Positions 8,449 to 17,071 of a DNA stretch of 64,000 nt are shown piece by piece. The position numbers and the translations under genes were made by a program. Source of the stretch: an uncultured Clostridia bacterium (lineage in GTDB: Bacteria > Bacillota > Clostridia > Oscillospirales > CAG-272); assembly GCA_948466345.1 (NCBI GenBank), contig CAOKAC010000008.1:1-64000 (forward strand). Direction: 5' to 3'. Below the pieces are notes generated by a model. The model did not search any database. It saw only the letters and a list, made by a program, of their open reading frames with translations, and was not told the DNA's origin. Position 1 is the first letter of the stretch. Every line of letters begins with the position of its first letter.

Positions 8449-9702
8449 TTAGATTCGAATTTGACCGTCGCCGGTGATAATATATTTTTCTGTCGTCAGC
8501 GCTGCAAGACCCAGCGGCCCCCTTGCATGAAGCTTTTGGGTGGCGATACCCACTTCGGCGCCCAGACCGAAACAGCCGCCGTCCGTAAACCGGGTGGATA
8601 CGTTTACATACACACAGGCGGAATCCACCGCTCCGGTGAAATAAGATGCGGCAGCGGTATTTTTTGTGACAATGGTTTCGCTGTGACCGGTGCTGTACCG
8701 ATTGATATGGGCTACCGCATCCTCCAGTGAGTCCACAATTTTAACCGCCGCAATCAGGTCGTCGTATTCTGTCGACCAATCTGTCTCTTCCGCGGCTTTT
8801 CCCCCAATCACCGCAAGGGTACGGGGACAGCAGCGAAGCTCTACGCCCCGACTCTCCAAGGCCTCCTGCAGACGGGGAAGAATCAAGTCTGCCATATCCC
8901 GGTGTACCAGAATCGTTTCAATTGCGTTGCACACAGAGGGGCGGGAGGTTTTGGCATTGACAGCGATAGACACTGCCATATCTGCATCCGCATCCCTGTG
9001 GATATACAAATGACAGTTTCCCGCACCTGTTTCGATGACGGGCACCTTCGCATTCTCTACTACATTTTGAATTAGTCCCTTGCCCCCGCGGGGAATCAGT
9101 ACGTCCACAAGCCCGCGCATCTCCATAAGCGCCTGTGCACCGGCACGGTCCGTAAAAGGAATCAGCGACACGCAGTCTGCCGGCAGGCCATGGGCACACA
9201 GCGCCTCGCGGACGATTTCCACAATAGCTGTGTTGGAGCGGATAGCCTCCTTTCCACCGCGCAGCACAGCGGCATTGCCGCTTTTGATGCACAGCCCTGC
9301 TATATCTGCGCTGACATTGGGGCGGGATTCAAAAATCACACCCACTACTCCAAGAGGAACCCGGATCCGTTTGATCTCCATCCCGTTGGGACGGGTACGC
9401 ACCGTACCAAGGCCGATGGGATCCTCCTGCATCACCAGCGCCTCCATAGCGGATGCGATATCCTCCAGTCGGGCCGGGGTAAGGAGCAGCCGGTCCATCA
9501 TAGCATCAGACAGGCCGCTTTCTTTTGCAGCCGCCATATCTGCCTCGTTGGCCAAAAGAATTTTTTGCTTCCTTTGCCGCAGCAGGGCGGCAAAGGAAGC
9601 AAGCACGTTATTGCGTATTTCCCCTGTCGCGCCGGCTAGCGCAGGCGCTGCGTCTTTTGCACCTTGGCACAGCGCAATCACCTGATCGCATATCTCATTC
9701 AT
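8449..9702 (-). CDS. proA: Glutamate-5-semialdehyde dehydrogenase
   Basis: 417 residues, the family length. It reduces gamma-glutamyl phosphate to glutamate-5-semialdehyde with NADPH, the second step of proline synthesis. Visible signatures are GVIFESRPNVSADIAGLCIKSGN (written here in part), GGKEAIRSN, PRGGKGLIQ and the catalytic Cys region SRPSVCNAIETI. The C-terminus contains GFGAEVGIATQKLHARGP-like sequence (here FGLGAEVGIATQKLH). It lies 59 bp after proB, the normal partner. Confidence 0.96.
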   Translation of the reverse strand: MNEICDQVIALCQGAKDAAPALAGATGEIRNNVLASFAALLRQRKQKILLANEADMAAAKESGLSDAMMDRLLLTPARLEDIASAMEALVMQEDPIGLGTVRTRPNGMEIKRIRVPLGVVGVIFESRPNVSADIAGLCIKSGNAAVLRGGKEAIRSNTAIVEIVREALCAHGLPADCVSLIPFTDRAGAQALMEMRGLVDVLIPRGGKGLIQNVVENAKVPVIETGAGNCHLYIHRDADADMAVSIAVNAKTSRPSVCNAIETILVHRDMADLILPRLQEALESRGVELRCCPRTLAVIGGKAAEETDWSTEYDDLIAAVKIVDSLEDAVAHINRYSTGHSETIVTKNTAAASYFTGAVDSACVYVNVSTRFTDGGCFGLGAEVGIATQKLHARGPLGLAALTTEKYIITGDGQIRI

Positions 9703-9761
9703 TCTATAAAACTTCCTTTCTGTGTATTGGTTTTGAGAGAAAGTTGTGTATCCCTCCCCCG

Positions 9762-10562
9762 TCAGTTATGATTCGGCGCCGCTGCAAAATAGGTGCCAAT
9801 CTTTTCTCCATCAATAATACTGTACAATACGGAAGGATCCTTACCGCTTAGCAGCAGCATGGGAATACCGGCAGCCCCTGCGATTTCCGCGGCCTGCACT
9901 TTCGTTTCCATCCCGCCGGTGCCAAGGGCGCTGCCGGCCCCGCCGGCGCTGCGGCGGATTGCATCGGTAATTTTGTCTACCCGTCCAATCAGCTTTGCAT
10001 CTGGATTTTTTCGGGGATCGCTGTCGTACATCCCGTCTACATCGGAGAGATTGACCAAAAGATCCGATTCGCATACCATCGCCACATAGGCAGAGAGCGT
10101 ATCGTTTCCTTTAAACTGCAATCCCTCGCTGCTGATCGAGTCATTTTCATTGACAATGGGAATACAGCCGAAATCCAGCAGACTTGAAAAAGTATTTTTG
10201 ATAAGCCGCAGCCGCTTTTCATCGTCTACCACATCCCGGGTCATGAGGATCTGCCCCACCTGGTATCCGTACATAGCAAACAACCGCTCATACATGCGCA
10301 TGAGCTCCGTCTGCCCAACCGCCGCCAGCGCCTGCTTTTCTTCTACGGGGCGGGGGCGAATCTCCATCCCAAGCTTTGCCGTTCCCGCCGTTACGGCACC
10401 GGAGGATACCAGCACCACTTCCCTGCCAGAATTTTTAATATCTGATAATGTGCGCACCAGCGTTTCCATACGCCGGATGTTGAGTCGGCCCGTCTTTGCG
10501 TGGGTCAGCGTGGAAGATCCGATTTTTACAGTAATCCGCCGACATTTTTGTACGTTGTCCAT
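9762..10562 (-). CDS. proB: Glutamate 5-kinase, short form without PUA domain
   Basis: 266 residues from the chosen ATG. It phosphorylates glutamate at the gamma carboxyl, the first and usually feedback-inhibited step of proline synthesis. Amino acid kinase motifs are clear: VKIGSSTLT, VSSGAVTAG, VNENDSIS, FKGNDTLSAYVA, and GTGGMETKVQAAEIA near the end. The C-terminal PUA domain present in the E. coli enzyme is missing, as in many Firmicutes. A longer frame reaches 10688, but the extra 42 residues are unlike the family. The nearest GGAG lies about 13 bases from the ATG. Confidence 0.94.
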   Translation of the reverse strand: MDNVQKCRRITVKIGSSTLTHAKTGRLNIRRMETLVRTLSDIKNSGREVVLVSSGAVTAGTAKLGMEIRPRPVEEKQALAAVGQTELMRMYERLFAMYGYQVGQILMTRDVVDDEKRLRLIKNTFSSLLDFGCIPIVNENDSISSEGLQFKGNDTLSAYVAMVCESDLLVNLSDVDGMYDSDPRKNPDAKLIGRVDKITDAIRRSAGGAGSALGTGGMETKVQAAEIAGAAGIPMLLLSGKDPSVLYSIIDGEKIGTYFAAAPNHN

Positions 10563-10696
10563 TGCAAATAAAAATCTCCGTTTTTGAAAAAAATTTACGA
10601 AATCGTATTCAATTTCACGCGATAATATATTATAATGGAATGAATACATATATTCTGGTTTTTCCCGGGCGATTTGCGTCCGGAGCAATTATGTTT

Positions 10697-10724
10697 ATTA
10701 TAGCATGGTTTGACAAAAATTCAA
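10697..10724 (-). promoter_or_regulatory. Promoter for the proB operon
   Basis: On the minus strand TTGAAT, 16 bp, TATAAT (-10 at 10697-10702 on the plus coordinates). It gives a leader of about 125 nt before proB. Confidence 0.6.
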
Positions 10725-10761
10725 GAAAAATCAACAAACAAATCAAAGGACGGGCATATTT

Positions 10762-11298
10762 ATGGAAAAGAAAAAATATGAAGTTGTAATTGCTGATGTG
10801 GAAATGGCAATTCTTTCCGACGAACGGGAAGATTTTGTTATGCGGTTGGTTGGCGACTTGGACCAAAAAATCCGCAAAATTACCCTCTCCAGCAAGCGCT
10901 GCTCTAAAATGGACGCGGCGCTTCTGGTAGCGCTGGACACAGCCGGTGAAAAACTGAAAGCGGACAAACGCATTCGCAATCTGGAAGCCCAGATTGGCCT
11001 GTATGATGCAAACCTGCGCCGGCTGCGGGAAGAAAACGCTAAACTGAAGGAAGCTATGCTGACAGCCCAAACCACTGATGTGACAGAGACACCTCTGGAA
11101 GACGTGGAAGTGGAAGACGACTCCGACGCAGAACAGCTGAATATGACAGAGCCGTCCCCCACAGAAACAGAAGAAAACGTACCTGCAGAAGAGGAGAAAA
11201 AAGAGGAAGAAAAGGAAACGGAAGAACCCGCCGCTGTAAGCCGGGGAGATAAGCTGCGGCAGATTGAAAGCCTGCTTCGCGGCAAAAACAACGGCTGA
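10762..11298 (+). CDS. zapA: ZapA family cell division protein with long acidic tail
   Basis: 178 residues. The first ~100 follow ZapA: a short beta-rich head (YEVVIADVEMAILSDEREDFVMRLVGDLD) and a long coiled coil (DAALLVALDTAGEKLKADKRIRNLEAQIGLYDANLRRLREEN). ZapA cross-links FtsZ filaments at the division site. The remaining ~75 residues are a Glu-rich disordered segment ending in a basic helix (GDKLRQIESLLRGKNNG), longer than the typical ~90-residue protein. First gene of a plus-strand string running to PBP2, with the U32 gene 2 bp behind. Confidence 0.85.
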   Translation: MEKKKYEVVIADVEMAILSDEREDFVMRLVGDLDQKIRKITLSSKRCSKMDAALLVALDTAGEKLKADKRIRNLEAQIGLYDANLRRLREENAKLKEAMLTAQTTDVTETPLEDVEVEDDSDAEQLNMTEPSPTETEENVPAEEEKKEEEKETEEPAAVSRGDKLRQIESLLRGKNNG

Positions 11299-11300
11299 GT

Positions 11301-13307
11301 ATGGAAAAAGCGCGGCAGTATCCACTGCCTGAACTGTTGGCCCCCGCGGGGAGCATAGCCTCTCTGGAGGCGGCTATCGATGCAGGAGCAGATGCGGTTT
11401 ATTTTGGAGCAGACGTATTTAACGCCCGCATGCGGGCAGATAACTTTCATATAGAAGAGGCAGAGCAGGCGCTTGCCTTGTGCCGCGCCTTCGGCGTGAA
11501 GGCTTACATCACGCTGAATACCCGGCTTACCGATAGACAGATTCCTGAGGCGGTCACGCTGGCAGAGCAGCTTTGGCAGGCAGGAGCGGATGCGTTTATT
11601 GTTGCAGACGCGGGACTTGCCGCTGGGCTGCGCCGACAGATTTCCGATGTAGCCCTGCATGCCAGCACGCAAATGTCCGCTCATACGGAATACGACGGAG
11701 CGGCTCTGCGGGACGCGGGATTTTCCCGCATGGTTTGTCCTCGGGAGTTGTCATATGCTTCGCTGCAGCGACTGTGCGCCCACTCCCCTATTCCCATTGA
11801 AATGTTTATTCACGGCGCCCACTGTGTATCCTTCTCCGGACAATGTCTGATGAGTGCGGTGATGGGAGGCCGAAGCGGTAACCAAGGATCCTGTGCACAG
11901 CCCTGCAGGCTTCCCTACACCCTTGGAAAAAAAGCGGGACATCCCCTTAGTCTGCGGGATATGTGTCTGGCGGCCCACATTCCGGAAATTTTGGAGACAG
12001 GCGCCGTCAGTCTGAAAATCGAAGGACGGCAAAAGCCGCCGGAATATGTATACACCGTAACCGGAATATACCGCCGGCTTCTGGATCAGCGACGGGCTGC
12101 CAATGCAGAGGAGTTGGCCGCGTTGGAAGCGGCTTTCAGCCGCAGCGGATTTACAGACGGATACTTTACCAAAAATTATAAAAACATGCTGGGCGTACGT
12201 ACCTTAGAAGCATACCACAGCAGAGAACAGAAGCCCTATGGTGGGCTATCCCGCAAGATTCCTTTGGACATGACGCTGACATTGCAAGCGGGAAGCCCGG
12301 GGACGCTGATCGCGTCCTCACCGGAGAAAACGGTGACCGTCTGCACAGACGCAGCGCTGCAAACAGGGGATGTACCCCCGCCGGAAGAAGAGGCCGCCCG
12401 CAAAAATGCCGGCAGGCTGGGCACAACGCCTTTTACGCTGGCATCCTTCACTTACCGGTCCGATAAGAGGGCTTTTTTTACCCTCTCTATGCTGAATCGT
12501 CTGCGCAGGGCGGCAGTGGAAGCACTGCTGGCGCCGCCGGTACGGGAGTGTGCGCCCACCATTGCGTGGGAAGAGAAACCACCTTCCTGTACGCAGGCGC
12601 CACCCATATACACCGCCTCCTTTTTGTCAGCGGAGCAGGTGACGCCATTAGCCAGAGAATTTTTTGACACAATTTATCTGCCCTACACACAATCCCTGCC
12701 GGGTACGGGCATAGAAATGCCCCCTTTTCTCCCCGGAGAAGAGCTGGCAGCGGTATGGAAATATGCAGAAAATGCGTCCCGCGTATTAGTACACACACCA
12801 GGGCAGCTCTTGCAGGCGGCGCGGCTTGGCATTCCTGCCGATGCATCTTTGCGATTTAATATATATAACAGCGAAACGGCATGCGCGCTGGCTGCCGCCG
12901 ATGCAGAGACGGTGTGTCTCTCTCCGGAATTGTCTTTGCCCCAGATGCGGGATCTGCAAAGCCCTGTTCCAAAAGGCGCAATTGTATATGGCAGACTGCC
13001 TCTGATGCTTACAGTCCGCTGTGCCGTCTCCGACGGCGGTGCGGCATGCGGTAGCAGATGCGGCGGTACCCTCTATGACAGAAAAGGGGCGGCATTTCCG
13101 GTGACAGGTACGGACCGATGCGAAAATATTATATGGAACAGCGTGCCTATCTATATGGCAGACCGCATGGACAGCGTACACAGAGCGGGGATTGTCCGCA
13201 TGCATTTTTTGTTTACCACTGAAGATAGCTCCGCATGCGACCAGGTCATCCGGGCATATGAGGAGAAACTTCCGCCTGTAGGACAAGTTTATAGAATGAA
13301 AAAATGA
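11301..13307 (+). CDS. Peptidase U32 family protein
   Basis: 668 residues: U32 domain in the first ~330 (PELLAPAGSIASLEAAIDAGADAVYFG in part at the start, then ELSYASL, IPIEMFIHGAHCVSFSGQC and the Cys cluster GNQGSCAQPCR) and a C-terminal DUF3656-like extension. Related enzymes such as RlhA and TrhP hydroxylate cytidine or uridine in rRNA or tRNA rather than cut proteins. The conserved Cys residues needed for an iron-sulfur site are present. It stands directly after zapA and 12 bp before dut. Exact RNA target not predictable. Confidence 0.88.
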   Translation: MEKARQYPLPELLAPAGSIASLEAAIDAGADAVYFGADVFNARMRADNFHIEEAEQALALCRAFGVKAYITLNTRLTDRQIPEAVTLAEQLWQAGADAFIVADAGLAAGLRRQISDVALHASTQMSAHTEYDGAALRDAGFSRMVCPRELSYASLQRLCAHSPIPIEMFIHGAHCVSFSGQCLMSAVMGGRSGNQGSCAQPCRLPYTLGKKAGHPLSLRDMCLAAHIPEILETGAVSLKIEGRQKPPEYVYTVTGIYRRLLDQRRAANAEELAALEAAFSRSGFTDGYFTKNYKNMLGVRTLEAYHSREQKPYGGLSRKIPLDMTLTLQAGSPGTLIASSPEKTVTVCTDAALQTGDVPPPEEEAARKNAGRLGTTPFTLASFTYRSDKRAFFTLSMLNRLRRAAVEALLAPPVRECAPTIAWEEKPPSCTQAPPIYTASFLSAEQVTPLAREFFDTIYLPYTQSLPGTGIEMPPFLPGEELAAVWKYAENASRVLVHTPGQLLQAARLGIPADASLRFNIYNSETACALAAADAETVCLSPELSLPQMRDLQSPVPKGAIVYGRLPLMLTVRCAVSDGGAACGSRCGGTLYDRKGAAFPVTGTDRCENIIWNSVPIYMADRMDSVHRAGIVRMHFLFTTEDSSACDQVIRAYEEKLPPVGQVYRMKK

Positions 13308-13319
13308 GGTTTTGAGGTA

Positions 13320-13766
13320 ATGGAGGAAAAAAACGTACAGCTTCGGGTAAAATATTTAAAGTCGGATATGGAACCCTTGTGTTATGTGGATGGAAAATCG
13401 GATTGGATCGATTTGCGCATCGCGGAAACGGTGCAGATGAAGGCAGGCGAATTTCGGCTACTTCCCCTAGGTATAGCTATCGCGCTGCCGAAGGGATACG
13501 AGGCCCATATTGTACCCCGCTCCTCCACCTTCAAAAACTTTGGAATCATCCAAACCAATCACATGGGCGTGGTAGACGAATCCTATTGCGGAGACGGGGA
13601 TCAATGGTACATGCCCGCCTACGCCCTGCGAGACACGGTGATCGAAGCAGGCAGCCGCATTTGCCAATTTCGGATCATGCGCCATCAGCCTTCTCTCACC
13701 TTTGAAGCGGTGGAACGCCTTGGAGGGACAGACCGGGGCGGCATCGGGTCTACGGGAACGAAGTGA
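13320..13766 (+). CDS. dut: dUTP diphosphatase
   Basis: 148 residues of the trimeric dUTPase fold. Motifs: [14 protein letters not shown] near the start, [11 protein letters not shown] (motif 2), [19 protein letters not shown] (motif 3 with the uracil-binding hairpin), ICQFRI (motif 4), and the C-terminal glycine-rich motif [11 protein letters not shown] that closes over the substrate. It hydrolyses dUTP to dUMP and pyrophosphate, keeping uracil out of DNA. Its last codon overlaps a possible GTG start of maf. Confidence 0.93.
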   Translation: MEEKNVQLRVKYLKSDMEPLCYVDGKSDWIDLRIAETVQMKAGEFRLLPLGIAIALPKGYEAHIVPRSSTFKNFGIIQTNHMGVVDESYCGDGDQWYMPAYALRDTVIEAGSRICQFRIMRHQPSLTFEAVERLGGTDRGGIGSTGTK

Positions 13767-13780
13767 AGGACAGGCAAAGA

Positions 13781-14359
13781 ATGACGAAACAATTGATTTT
13801 AGCCTCGGCTTCTCCACGAAGGAGAGAGATTCTCTCTATGGCGGGATATCGGTTTACCGTGCTGGCTCCAGATGTGGATGAGAGCGCACAGGGGCTGGCC
13901 CCGGACATGCTGGTACAAGAGCTGTCCCGACGCAAAGCGGCGGCAGCCGCAGTCTTGTCCGTGCCGCACGATGTAATTTTAGCGGCGGATACAGTGGTTG
14001 CCCTAGACGACAAAATTCTCGGGAAGCCGGGAGACGCTGCCCGCGCAGTACAAATGCTGCGCGCCCTATCCGGCCAAACCCATGTGGTATATACGGGATT
14101 TACAATATCGGATAATGACACCGCCGTCACCCAGGCAGTAGCCGCCTATGTGACTATGCGGGAAATTACCGAGGAAGAAATCAACGCATATGTGGCTACC
14201 GGCTCTCCCTTGGATAAAGCCGGCGCATACGGCATTCAGGAAGCGGCAGGCATGTTCGTCCAGTCGCTGCAGGGGGACTATTACAGCATTATGGGGCTTC
14301 CCATCTGTCCTGTGTCCGTTCTTCTCCGGGACACATTTGGGATTACGCCTGACCTTTAG
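13781..14359 (+). CDS. maf: Maf-like nucleoside triphosphate pyrophosphatase
   Basis: About 192 residues. Maf signatures: LILASASPRRREIL at the N-terminus, the catalytic AADTVVALDDKILGKP, and ATGSPLDKAGAYGIQ. Maf proteins hydrolyse non-canonical or canonical pyrimidine nucleotides (dTTP/UTP/CTP) and overexpression blocks septation in Bacillus. I prefer the ATG at 13781, which has AAGGAC at 10 bases, over an in-frame GTG at 13763 inside the dut stop. It sits immediately before mreB, the classic arrangement. Confidence 0.92.
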   Translation: MTKQLILASASPRRREILSMAGYRFTVLAPDVDESAQGLAPDMLVQELSRRKAAAAAVLSVPHDVILAADTVVALDDKILGKPGDAARAVQMLRALSGQTHVVYTGFTISDNDTAVTQAVAAYVTMREITEEEINAYVATGSPLDKAGAYGIQEAAGMFVQSLQGDYYSIMGLPICPVSVLLRDTFGITPDL

Positions 14360-14372
14360 AAAGGATACTATC

Positions 14373-15389
14373 ATGAGTAAAAATATCGGAATCGATCTGG
14401 GAACCGCCAACACCATCGTCTATGTGCGGGGCAAAGGCATCGTATTGCGTGAGCCTTCCGTGGTCGCAGTAGAGCAGCGAAGCAAAAAAGTCGTTGCTGT
14501 AGGCAACGCGGCAAAACAGATGCTTGGGAAAACCCCTGGCTCCATTATTGCTATGCGCCCTATGAAGGACGGCGTAATCGCAGAATTTGACTTCACCACC
14601 GCCATGCTCCGGGACTTTTTCAAGCGCACCGCCGGCAGTACGGTATTCAGCCATCCCCGGGTAATCGTGTGCATTCCCTATGGAGTGACGGAAGTGGAAC
14701 GGCGTGCTGTGGAGGATGTGACCCTGGAGGCAGGCGCCCAAAGTGTGGCGCTGATTGAAGAACCCATCGCCGCTGCCATTGGAAGTGGCCTGCGGGTGGA
14801 GGACGCCAAAGGCAGTATGATTGTAGACATCGGCGGGGGCACCACGGAGGTGGCCGTCACCAGCCTGGGCGGCATTGTGCTGTCAACTTCCCTGCGTATT
14901 GCGGGAGACGAGTTGGATGAATCCATTGTGAACTATATTAAAAAGCGGTACAACATCCTGATCGGAGAGATCACCGCAGAAATGCTGAAAAAGAAAATCG
15001 GCAGCGTCCATCCTGGTGTAGACCGGGGTTCTATGGAAATTCGGGGCCGCAATCTTCTCAACGGACTGCCCGCCATCATTACTGTGACCACGGCGGACAT
15101 CCGGGAGGCCATGCACGAGCAGGTGTTCCATATTGTAGAAGCTATCCGTACTACCCTGGAGAATACTCCACCGGAGCTTTCCAGCGATATCTACGACAAC
15201 GGCATCATGCTTGCCGGCGGCGGCGCGCTGCTTGGCGGACTGGACGCGCTGATCAATCATGTAACTGGTATCAAGGCGACCATTGCCAAAGCACCTCTGG
15301 ACGCCGTGGCAGTAGGAATCGGCCATGTAATCGAAAGCATGGGGGATGCCAACGACATTGTACAATTCCGGGGCAGAAGCTCCCGATAA
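14373..15389 (+). CDS. mreB: Rod shape-determining protein MreB
   Basis: 338 residues, standard actin-like MreB. Phosphate loops: GIDLGTANTIVYVRGKGI at the start and VDIGGGTTEVAV; the adenine loop region is GIMLAGGGALLGGLDALI. It polymerises under the membrane and organises the elongasome. The ATG at 14373 has AGAAAGGA upstream. A longer frame reaches back into maf but encodes non-family sequence. mreC follows after 33 bp. Confidence 0.96.
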   Translation: MSKNIGIDLGTANTIVYVRGKGIVLREPSVVAVEQRSKKVVAVGNAAKQMLGKTPGSIIAMRPMKDGVIAEFDFTTAMLRDFFKRTAGSTVFSHPRVIVCIPYGVTEVERRAVEDVTLEAGAQSVALIEEPIAAAIGSGLRVEDAKGSMIVDIGGGTTEVAVTSLGGIVLSTSLRIAGDELDESIVNYIKKRYNILIGEITAEMLKKKIGSVHPGVDRGSMEIRGRNLLNGLPAIITVTTADIREAMHEQVFHIVEAIRTTLENTPPELSSDIYDNGIMLAGGGALLGGLDALINHVTGIKATIAKAPLDAVAVGIGHVIESMGDANDIVQFRGRSSR

Positions 15390-15422
15390 AGAAGCCCTAT
15401 CACCGGGAAAGGAGGCGGCAGT

Positions 15423-16262
15423 GTGTCCAATTTTCTGAAATCCAGATTTTTTATCATAATCGTGCTGGTAGCGCTGGTGCTCACCATTGTGCCTACCGTG
15501 CTTAGTGCCATGGGCCTGCATTCTGTTGTGAAAGACGCGGCAGTGTCCCTTCTGTCCCCCATCCAGGGGCTGTTCACCTCTGCCACAAATGCAGTGGAGG
15601 GGTTCACTTCTTATTTTACAGAATTTGACCGGATTGTAGAAGAAAACAATCAGCTGCGCGCCCAGATTGAAACGCTGCAGGATGAGATCGACACATCTAA
15701 GGAGCTTTCCCAGATGAACGAGTGGCTGTATGATTATCTGGAACTAAAGCGGGAGCGGACAGATTTTAAATTTCAAAGCGCGAAGGTGACGGGCCGGGAA
15801 AGCGGCAACTATATGACCGTGTTTACCTTAGATAAAGGAACGGAACACGGGGTGGAAAAAGATATGCCTGTTATCAGCAGCAGTGGTATTGTGGGATATG
15901 TTACCGAAGCGGGCAAAAGCTGGTCCAAGGCAGTGACGATTCTGGAATCTGGCCGGGCAATCGGCGCATATGTAGAGCGCAGCGGAGAAGTTGGCGTGGT
16001 AGAAGGCGATTATTCTCTGGCGTCCCAGGGACTGTGTAAAATGTCCTATCTTTCTGCCGATGCCGATGTAGAGGTAGGAGATCGGATCCTATCCAGCGGA
16101 TTCGGCAGTGTATATCCCCGGTCTCTTGTGATCGGGCATGTTACGGAGATCAAAGAAGATCCATACAATCAAACCATCAATGTGTACATTCAGCCGGCTG
16201 CGTCCTTGTCCGACGAAGACCGGTTTATGATCATTACGGAATATGACTCCTATACAGAATAA
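15423..16262 (+). CDS. mreC: Rod shape-determining protein MreC
   Basis: 279 residues. One membrane helix near the N-terminus (FFIIIVLVALVLTIVPTVL), a coiled coil (about 75-105) and a periplasm-facing double beta-barrel domain with MPVISSSGIVGYVTEAG and VGDRILSSGFGSVYPRSLVIGHV. MreC links MreB to the PBP2 machinery. GTG start with an excellent AAAGGAGG at 15408-15415. Its last 20 bases overlap mreD. Confidence 0.95.
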   Translation: MSNFLKSRFFIIIVLVALVLTIVPTVLSAMGLHSVVKDAAVSLLSPIQGLFTSATNAVEGFTSYFTEFDRIVEENNQLRAQIETLQDEIDTSKELSQMNEWLYDYLELKRERTDFKFQSAKVTGRESGNYMTVFTLDKGTEHGVEKDMPVISSSGIVGYVTEAGKSWSKAVTILESGRAIGAYVERSGEVGVVEGDYSLASQGLCKMSYLSADADVEVGDRILSSGFGSVYPRSLVIGHVTEIKEDPYNQTINVYIQPAASLSDEDRFMIITEYDSYTE

Positions 16263-17037
16263 CGGAGGGCCAAAAGGCGGGAGAAATCGAAGCGGCGGAC
16301 AAGGCCCCATCGACAAAAACAGACCCGCGGCCAGGCCTCGTCAGCTGCAGCAGCCCCGGCCGGCATGGAAGTATCCGGATCGTCCCGGCGCACCCCAGCC
16401 CAGTCAGCGGCGGCGCAGACAACCACGTGCGCCCTCTCTCACTGTAGGTCAGGCAATCCTTGCGGAACTGCAGGATTTTTTCCAAAGAATCTGGTATTAT
16501 ATCTTTGAAAACGGCGAAAGCATTATAAAAGGTGTCGTTTTAGGCTTACTTCTCGTCATTTTTCTGCTGTTGCAGACCACCTTTTTCGTTCAGTTTTCTC
16601 CTTTCGGCGCCGTGCCGGATTTGCTTCTTTCTATGACGGTAGCTGTAGCCGTGTCGGAAGGAGAAAAGTGGGGCGCCGTGTTTGGTCTGGTGGCTGCCTA
16701 TCTCTCACAGGCCCTGGGCGGCGTAAATACGGGGTTCTCTCTACTGCCGCTGTTCTATATGTCCGCCGGCTATTTCTGTGGGATTTGTGCCGTAAACTAC
16801 CTGAGCGATTCCATTCCGGTACGCGGCATCTATATTGCAGCCAGCGGCGTTGGACGCGGCGTGGTTACAACAATTTGTGCCGCGTCGGTTTTGAATGCCT
16901 CTCTGGGAGAAATTCTCCTTCATATCGTGATTCCGGAATTTTTCTCCACAGCGCTGTTAGCGCCTGGTATTTACGGACTGATTTATTTGGTGCTACGTCC
17001 CTTTCATAAGTCTCGAGCACAGCGGACAGGCGCCTGA
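16243..17037 (+). CDS. mreD: MreD with an extra basic, proline-rich cytoplasmic N-terminus
   Basis: 264 residues, compared with about 165-175 for usual MreD. Residues 66-264 contain the membrane part: helices from roughly 95 (GVVLGLLLVIFLLLQTTFF) to 250, with FGAVPDLLLSMTVAVAVSEG and WGAVFGLVAAYLSQALGG typical of MreD. The first 65 residues are rich in Pro, Arg and Gln, look disordered and strongly positive, and would face the cytoplasm. The ATG lies in the mreC end, with AACGGAGGG just downstream of it; an internal start giving a short MreD is possible but no Met occurs in the first 140 residues. Confidence 0.85.
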   Translation: MTPIQNNGGPKGGRNRSGGQGPIDKNRPAARPRQLQQPRPAWKYPDRPGAPQPSQRRRRQPRAPSLTVGQAILAELQDFFQRIWYYIFENGESIIKGVVLGLLLVIFLLLQTTFFVQFSPFGAVPDLLLSMTVAVAVSEGEKWGAVFGLVAAYLSQALGGVNTGFSLLPLFYMSAGYFCGICAVNYLSDSIPVRGIYIAASGVGRGVVTTICAASVLNASLGEILLHIVIPEFFSTALLAPGIYGLIYLVLRPFHKSRAQRTGA

Positions 17038-17071
17038 TTACAGCTTTTCACTATAGTTGATTGGAGGTTTT

